The translations under genes and the position numbers were made by a program. Below are positions 57,385 through 64,000 of a stretch of DNA of 64,000 nucleotides, in pieces. The notes under the pieces were generated by a model, which saw only the letters and a list, made by a program, of their open reading frames with translations, made no database searches and was not told the DNA's origin. How positions within the stretch are numbered: position 1 is the stretch's first letter; each line of letters begins with the position of its first letter. The stretch lies in contig CM041465.1 of assembly GCA_023213395.1 (NCBI GenBank), positions 237,405,741-237,469,740 of the forward strand, given 5' to 3'. This stretch comes from Cycas panzhihuaensis. Taxonomy: Eukaryota; Cycadophyta.

Positions 57385-60126
57385 TGTTTCCTGGCTACTG
57401 GGAATGGATATGAATAGATTGACTCAGGTAAGCTTAGGTATACTTCTCCCTTCTCACTTGTATCATTCCGTTCGAAAGGTTGATAGAAGCATCGCCTCTC
57501 TGCATGATTGCTTACTTCATTTTACATGATTACTTTGCATTTTGTTGCCTGTTCATGCTGCCTGCCGTATCGTGAGCCTATGACGACCTAACGAGACCTA
57601 GCTTTCTGCAAGGTCGTATAGTACATCCCCATGGTACTATACGACCTTCTGTGCTGTCTCCACATTGTCTTAGTTCCCTTTTTGGTTCATATGATCTGTT
57701 CATACCCCTGCCTTGACTTCATTTTGGGATCTTTGCTTATTGATATTTGCTCACCTCTGTCCAAGTGTTTTCTAGATTATCTCAACCACTTAGACAGGAG
57801 GGCCAACCCCTCCTAGGCCTGTCAAATCATCTCGTAAAGCTCCTAGAACCCAAAATTCTATCATTCTAGCTTTCTAGTCTCACATTGCTATAAAGTTAGT
57901 GGTACTGCGGTACCGTGAAGTTTACCGCGGCGCGACTGTCATGAATTATTTTTTAAAATTTGTCGTGATAATTTTTGCTTTTTCCATGAAATTGCCATGT
58001 GGTCTCACATCCACCTCAGCCCTATTCATGCTCTATTCATCCTCTTAGGGCTGAAGCAAGTATAAGTATTCAAACCCTCATCATTTTTAGGGATTCTTAG
58101 GTCATATTTACTCTAAAACATAATAACTTTTGTTGCAGCTTCTGCTCTCTAGCTCCTTTTGTCACAGGTATTTCTATAGGCCTACGTTTCCTATAACCTC
58201 AGGCTAGGACACACCTGTAACTCTTTGTTCCCATGGTGGGAAGCCTCTCTCCAGGTTCCATTAAGTGTTTTTGGCGCTGATTCCTCCACAACTCACCCAA
58301 CAGTGCTCCTTTCAGTTATCTATTGGTTTCACGTCCTACAAACCCTTATAGGGGCCCTCCTTCTCACTGTTAGTAGGCCTAAATCTATTATACATCCACC
58401 TAGCAGGTCTTACCAACTCTTTTCTTCTATTTTTTGGTGAGCTCCTCCTTATTTGGACCCATTTCTTACTTTATTTACTCATTTCCTTCAGTTTTCACCG
58501 TTAGAAAGCTATCTTTCCATTGTATCTTGCTTGTTGCTCCTTGGCTCCACCTTCCCTCCATTAGTTTTCTTCAAGAGAACAACAAGAGAAGAGCCCCAAG
58601 GCTGGGTGAAGAGAGTAAGGTAGGGCAGCCCCCCTTTCAGTCCTTCTCTCCAAGGGTAATCCCTTCCCACCTTCTCTTCTCCCATCCCATGTTCTTCTTG
58701 AGATTACTAGGAGAGATTGAGCCCTAGGCTAGTGCTAGATTGTCAGTGTATGTATCCACTTACTACACTAATTCTAGGCTTGCTCACCTCTCATTTGGAC
58801 CCCCGTAGAGTCCCCTGTATTGTTGGGTACCCCTTGTCCTCATTAGTAAGGGTTTGGGCACCAGATTGCTGCCCATAGCAACTCTGCATCTTTCTTACCT
58901 CTCAACACTTTATTGCATTTTCCTTTGGCATCTTTGGCTATCCTTAGTGGCTTTTACCCACTACCTTGCTATGTTTATGAGTCATATGGAGATTTCAGTG
59001 GAGGGTTAGCCATCTTGAGGCTTCCCTTAGACCATTTCACTTGGTGTCTAGCCTTGTTTGAGAGAGGGTTTGTAGAGTTTGTTGCAACAATTGTCTTTCT
59101 CTAACATTCTAATGTTAATAGCACTTATATATACTTGCATATACATATATTGTCTCTTCTAGCCCCTTCTTGGAAGGGATAGGTTTATGCATGTGCAGGT
59201 TGCCATGATGCTCTTGCAAAGGTGTGAAGTGCTTAAATCCAGGTAAGGTTCCTTTGTTTTGCTCTTTGCTTTCATTTTTGTTTCCTTTCTCTTTTCCTTT
59301 CGCAAGGGGAAGGTAAGGAATCCCCTCCATCATCTGTGGGCTTAGTGAGGACGTGCATGGCATGTGGACGAGGTCTCCTATCAATTGCTACCCTCCTGAT
59401 TATATAGTTCTTTCTCTTGCCCTCGCTTTCCTTTTTTCATTTTTAGTTGTGGTCTATGCATTAGTTTAATAAGTCAAATATAAAAGAGAAAAGGGAGTTA
59501 ACATCTTTTACTCACATTTATATATTTGCACTTTACACACCACATTCACTTAGGGAAAGGACTTTAGGAGATTTTCCCTTCACCTTTTTCTTAGCTTGGA
59601 AACCCAATCCTCACCCATTTTGGCTTGTTTTTTGTTTGATTTTGTTTTCTTGCACATACTATATCACCCTCACCTTCTTGGTTAAACCCTTAAGGGAGAT
59701 TTTGGGATTGTTGTCCAATCCCACTCCCTTCTCCTCTTCTTAGCTCTATTTGCTCGGCCAAATAACTGAGAAGATCCTAGCCACACCGTAAGCCACTGCT
59801 TACCTTGCTCCTGCTTGTTTTCCTCCATCATAGGGAATCCCTTGAAGATTCTCTTCCTCCCCTTCTAGCCATCCAAGGGTAGGAGGACTTTCCTCCTAAG
59901 TCTATCTAGGTTGCCTCTCTCACTTTCCCCCTTCCTCTTTGAGGTGGGGAACCACTCTCAGGTAGTTGGGTATCATTCGCAGGTCTTGAACTCATGCTCT
60001 AGTGCACAGGGTGCCCTGTGTGGTACTCACTTTTCTTATAGGTTTCCATCCATACCCTCGATACCATTATCGATTATCCTCACTATTCCTACTCAACTAG
60101 GCTATTATCCCGTAGAGGCGCATCTA
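57385..60126 (+). repeat. 3' LTR of RT-H
   Basis: It starts TGTTTCCTGGCTAC and ends GGCGCATCTA (ancestral CA changed to TA). It is colinear with 43251-45994 at roughly 85% by eye near the start. The GGTAC block is at 57890-57934, TATAAG at 58061-58066 and TAGCCATCTTGAGGCT at 59007-59022. No gene is seen. Confidence 0.93.
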
Positions 60127-60131
60127 GTTTC
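60127..60131. repeat. Target-site duplication of RT-H (right copy)
   Basis: GTTTC directly follows the LTR and equals 43246-43250. The antisense exon of RT-G resumes at 60132. Confidence 0.93.
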
Positions 60132-62000
60132 ATAGAGATGATGACTCATGAGGACAAGTAGATCTTAGCGAGGTATGGCCTGTTGAAGGTCACAAGGACA
60201 CCTCAGTACACATCATATCAAAGGCTACTAGTAGATATTATGTCACACTGGGATAGACAGAGACATGTCTTCCATCTACCCCAAGTAGAGGATGTATTAG
60301 TGACACCAGGTGACATCAGGAAGATATTGGGGGTATCAGCGACAGGGAGGCTAGCAACACTAGGAGCGCTACCTAGCAATGAGGCAGTAGATAGGGAGGC
60401 CACTACTTTCTTCATGGGCTTAGATAGGTGGGAGAGGAGAGGTATCCCTCTCCAAAGCATGGTGATGTCAAGGATTCCTTGTATGAGGAAGTTGATTACA
60501 TTGTGCATTCTGTTCTGGATATCTCAGAAACATAACTATAGGGACATACCAGGCAACTAGATGGTTGTGGTACAGAGATGTGAGGTAGGAGAGAGGTTGG
60601 ATTGGGCTACCCTCATAGCAACGAACCTCATCGCCTAGCTGGACGTTGATCAGGCAGTAAGGAAGGGTGGTCTATCCTATAACACCTTGTTATAGTGCTA
60701 GTTTTTCGACCACTTTAGAGTAGTGGCGCTGATAGGGGGACCACACCCTGTCTCAGAGTAGGCCCCCATGGTACATAGATGGCGGACTAGATTCAGGGGG
60801 ACTGAGGACCAGGTACATATTTGTTGCTCAGTGGAGGCCACATCACTAGACCTCCTTACCATGACTAACTATATAGTAGACCCATATAGAGCGGTGAGGT
60901 GGGACAACGATCATAAGACAGGTGGGGTAGGAGTATCCCTAGGAGATGATGATGGAGGTGATGGGGCTAGCCCATTACAAGCTGCAGGAGATGTAGGTCC
61001 ATCAGGGACCACGAGTAGAGATGCAGGTCCATCAGGGACTGTAAGCAGAGAGGCAGGCCCCTCAGGAGTTATAGAGGAGAGTAGGGGCCTAGTGACATAA
61101 GCCCGTAGGTTGCAGATCATCAAGAGATCCAGAGAGGCAACTACACCAGCCGAGGAGAGGAGGGAACCCCTAGTAGATGAGGCAGTGGATGAGGAGGTAC
61201 CAGAGGAGGAGGAGGTACCTACAGTTGATGGAGTGCCTAGGGTAGAGGTAGTCACCTAAGTTGAGGAGCCGGCAGCCACACCAGGTGAGACACAACCTTC
61301 TCCTATCATTGTTTGATTGCCAGATGTATATGTATTATTTGGTTTTGATTTGGAATACATATGAATACATACTAATATGTGACATGTTGGATTGCAGGTA
61401 TAACAGATATCCAAAGACTAGTGGAGGCAGTAATCTGGGAGATATTCCCCTAGACCTATACGAAGGGGCAACCTCCCATCCAAGCAGGTGACGAGCCCAG
61501 ATCAGCAGGCGCCTATACAGTAGCATTTTCCCCATTGGTGAGGGGCAAGAGATGTATGGATTACAGAGTCCCAAGAGCATGAGGCACATGTGAGACATCT
61601 ATAGGCTAAGCTAGATATAACCTAAGCTCAGAGGGATGCTCTACAGAGTTGGGTACAGGTAGTGGAGGCTCAAGGAGGAGCCAGAGGGGACGTAGAGAGC
61701 CACATCCAACTGGTAGTGATGGAGGAGCATCTTTGGGGGATGGAGGAGAGGCTCCGTAATCTAAAGAGAGATCGAGATTATATCCAGGCCTAATATGATC
61801 GACTAGTAGACGAGGTGGCATCAAGGTCAATGTAGAGCATGACTCATACACATATGGTGGCGATGACCCCCAGGAGGCCACAGGATAAGGGGAGTGAGGA
61901 GGGGAGCTCCCGGAGGCATAGGAGGAGCTTAGGAGGGATGTGGTCCCCAGGAGAGGGATCACATCGTCCAGGGGATGATGCCCCAAGGGTGGGGCTATAG
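60132..62000 (+). pseudogene. Antisense PMD-like gene of RT-G: rest of exon 2, intron 2, exon 3
   Basis: Exon 2 continues (60132-61284) in one frame: YGLLKVTRTPQ, MSHWDRQRHVFHLPQVED, VTPGDIRKILGVSATG, RKLITLCILFWISQKHNYRDIPGN, GGLSYNTLL, VEATSLDLLTMTNY. Three copies of a repeat of about 12 residues built on AGPSGT follow (60990-61070), then an acidic EEVPEEEEVPTV segment. Intron 2 is 61285-61397 (GTGAGA...TTGCAG). Exon 3 (61398-62000) encodes a heptad-like segment, MEERLRNLKRDRDYIQ, and ends GEGSHRPGDDAPRVGL-stop. A one-base shift lies near 61570 and there are about ten stops. This is the clearest PMD-like copy. Confidence 0.65.
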
Positions 62001-62740
62001 TAGAGTATAGTAGTAGGAGTTTTGTTTTAGACAGGGGAAAGCACAGACCTCTAGGGAGTCACCATATGTAGTCACATGATTGTACCCTCCCTACAAGGAC
62101 CCTGGCTTCCCAAGAATGATGTACCATACCAGTTGTATAATATGACACATGATGATTATTTATATATATATAGATAGGATGATTGATACCCCAATTGATG
62201 TATGATGATGTGTATCATAATATGTGGTGGATGATGTATATGTTTTTGTTTAGATGTTTGTATACATGTATGTGTATAAGGGTGCATGGATGCACGAGGA
62301 TATGATTGATGGTACTTTGAGCTGATGATTATATGATTTTTGTGTTATGATATTTATTTAGGCTATACACATTACCTTTCATGTAGGGCCATATTCTTAG
62401 TAGAGGCACACACGATCACCATGAGTAGCAGCGATAGATACATGTGAGCCTAGGAGATAGAGTGGCACACATGTCCATATGGGAGCATAGTGGGATATGT
62501 AAAGGAAATGCCAATAGGAGGGGAGTGATGATACTCTAAAGCATCATCCTAATTGCGGGATGACCAAATAAGAGGATGAGGTTTCCAAGGGAATAAGAAT
62601 AAGGGTTCCGCGAGAGGAACCAAAAAGGAACGAGATGGCCACCCCAAGCCGTCATTCTGCCTATGGCTAAGAGGAATGAGAACAAGCTTAGGATGATAGT
62701 TTAGACTTATTTCAGAGCATGGAAAAGATAATGAAGAAAA
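62001..62740. other. Segment between antisense gene stop and integrase end in RT-G
   Basis: The 3' flank of the antisense gene, matching RT-H 52834-53481. AT-rich with TATATATATATAG (62160-62173) and a GTATACATGTATGTGTATA stretch (62258-62276). The conserved GAGGCACACACGATCACCATGAG run lies at 62404-62426 (in two parts). No gene is seen. Confidence 0.6.
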
Positions 62741-64000
62741 TCATGTGTAAAATTTCTTGAGGAATTTCTTATTAATAACTTTCTCAAATTCAAGGCCCTC
62801 CAGGGTGGCAATCCTATAGGCACTGTTATCGAGACTCTCGAGAACGATGAAGGGACCAACCCATTTGGGTCTAAATTTGGTCAAGCGGTCGTGGAGATAT
62901 TCCAGCTTGAGGACATGGTCCCCAGGATACAAAGGACGAGAATGAAGGTGTTTATCATAGGTCCTTTGTGAGCGGGCTTTAGATACGAGGTTAGCCTGAT
63001 AAGTGGCTAAACATCTCTCATCCAAGGCTTTGAGGTCTAAGAGGTGAGCCTGATGGATAAACTCCTTATCGATAAGACCTCGAAGAGAAACTCATAGAGA
63101 GGGGATCTCCACTTCCAATGGGAGTACAGCCTTAGTGCTGTAAACTAGCAAGAATGGAGTCATTCCCATAGAAGCACGGATATATGTGCAGTAGGCCCAT
63201 AGGGCAGAAGGGAGCTGGAGGTGCCAATCTCTCTAAGATTGCATAATGGTTTTCTTTAAGATATTGATAAGAGTTTTCTTGAATGATTCAACCTAACCAT
63301 TTGCTTGGGGGTAATAAGAAGAAGAGGTTTTGTGAGAGATCTTGAATTTCTCACAAAGTTCATCCCTCTCCTTGTTACAAAAAAGGGTTCTGTTGTCTGT
63401 AATCAAGACGTCAGGAATCTCAAGGCAGCAAATGATATACTGGTAGACGAATGTGGCTATTATCTTACTAGGGGTAGTGATCAAAATAATGGATTCTGCC
63501 CATTTCATGAATTATTCTATGGCAGTTAAGATGAAATTGTGCTGTGATGAAGAGGGCAATGATATGGCCCTGATGAGGTCTAAACCCCATTGAGCAAAGG
63601 GTCATGGAGATATGATGGGATGAAGAGCCTCAGAAGGCATGTGGGAGATGTTAGCATACTCTTGGCATTACTGACATCTCAAGGTGTAGGCATGGGCATC
63701 CTTGAAGAGGGGCAACCAATAGTAGCCCATACGAAGGATCCTCTGGGCCATGGATTGGCCCCCAAAGTGGCCCCCACAAATGCCATGGTGGCATTCACGA
63801 AGTATCTAGTCTGCTTCATCAGGAGTGGCGCAACGGAGGAAGATCTCGTCAAAGGATCTCTTGTACAATACTTCATCCATAAGGAAGTATTGCCTAGCAG
63901 TGGTCTGAATGCATGACCTAGCCTTATTACTAGCTTCTGGGTGGTACTGCTACTGAGTAAGGTACTATACAATGTCACCATACCACTCACTATCAATGAG
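62741..64000 (-). pseudogene. Integrase of RT-G (N-terminal part off-window)
   Basis: It ends KFLKKFYT-stop at 62741. The C-terminal block DHVLKLEYLHDRLTKFRPKWVGPFIVLESLDN is at 63025-62741. The core has LITDNRTLFCNKERDELCEKFKISHKTSS (second Asp kept, 63508-63300) and, downstream, G-stop-VESFKKTL with the Glu kept. The first-Asp region is near 63575 and the zinc-binding region near 63670-63800. Several stops are single transitions relative to RT-E (for example ANGQ to ANG-TAG). Confidence 0.88.

Larger units (their letters stand above)
43251..60126 (+). mobile_element. RT-H: complete 16.9 kb Tat-like element carrying an antisense PMD-like gene
   Basis: LTRs 43251-45994 and 57385-60126 (2.74 kb each) and a perfect 5-bp target duplication bound it. 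Internal order: PBS, gag-protease-RT-RNase H-integrase in one frame (46162-52833), antisense PMD-like gene (55826 down to 53482), extra RNase H (56537-57020), tail and polypurine tract. It is inserted in exon 2 of the same gene in RT-G. The two LTRs differ by about 15% in the first 230 bases by eye, so it is considerably older than RT-E. Confidence 0.95.
60127..64000 (-). mobile_element. RT-G, right part (continues off-window)
   Basis: The part of RT-G beyond the RT-H insertion. On the minus strand it holds the end of integrase (62741-64000) and the antisense gene. It joins to 38325-43250 on the other side of RT-H. The target duplication GTTTC and the reading frame of the antisense gene both match across the gap. 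The remaining pol, gag and 5' LTR lie right of the window. Confidence 0.88.

Overview
The window looks like heterochromatic, retrotransposon-filled DNA from a land plant with a large genome, possibly a gymnosperm or another giant-genome plant. The species cannot be told from the sequence. I find no host gene, rRNA or tRNA. Nearly every base belongs to a stack of nested LTR retrotransposons. Seven belong to related lineages of one Ty3/gypsy group. They resemble the plant Tat/Ogre-like group: long LTRs of about 2.6-3.2 kb, a gag-protease-RT-RNase H-integrase polyprotein and an extra RNase H near the 3' end. One element is Ty1/copia.

I name the elements RT-A to RT-H. RT-A (minus, 1-11074) has lost its 3' end off the left edge and sits in the 5' LTR of RT-B (minus, 11075-13988). 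RT-B sits in the 3' end of RT-C (plus, 13989 to about 17560). RT-C sits in the gag of RT-D (minus, about 17565-21520 and 35349-36546). RT-E (minus, 21526-35343) is a complete 13.8 kb element with a perfect 5-bp target duplication (ATAGC), inserted in the 5' LTR of RT-D. RT-F is a copia element (plus, 36547-38324), also in the RT-D LTR. RT-G (minus, 38325-43250 and 60127-64000) cuts the copia protease. RT-H (plus, 43251-60126, 16.9 kb, target duplication GTTTC) sits inside RT-G.

The most interesting feature lies between integrase and the extra RNase H of RT-H and RT-G, and in part in RT-A. It is a gene of about 600 codons on the strand opposite to gag-pol. It encodes a protein resembling the plant mobile domain (PMD, 'aminotransferase-like') family, followed by a Gly/Pro/Ser-rich linker and a heptad-like C-terminal part. 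Both fuller copies keep a TATATAAGG box, a first intron and a second GT-AG intron of 104/113 bp, and the reading frame continues in phase across the second intron. RT-H inserted into exon 2 of the RT-G copy, and removing it with one target duplication restores the frame. RT-E, the best preserved element, lacks this module entirely.

The LTRs share two conserved blocks at fixed depth. A GGTACC-centred tandem/palindromic block lies about 485-590 nt from the LTR start, and a TAGCC...GGCTA block lies about 1.62-1.66 kb in. The first block recurs inside intron 1 of the antisense gene. Every copy is disabled, mostly by stops one C-to-T or G-to-A change from the codon in a sister copy. No element in the window can be autonomous as written. 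All comparisons were made by eye, so LTR ends and frames should be read as careful manual estimates.
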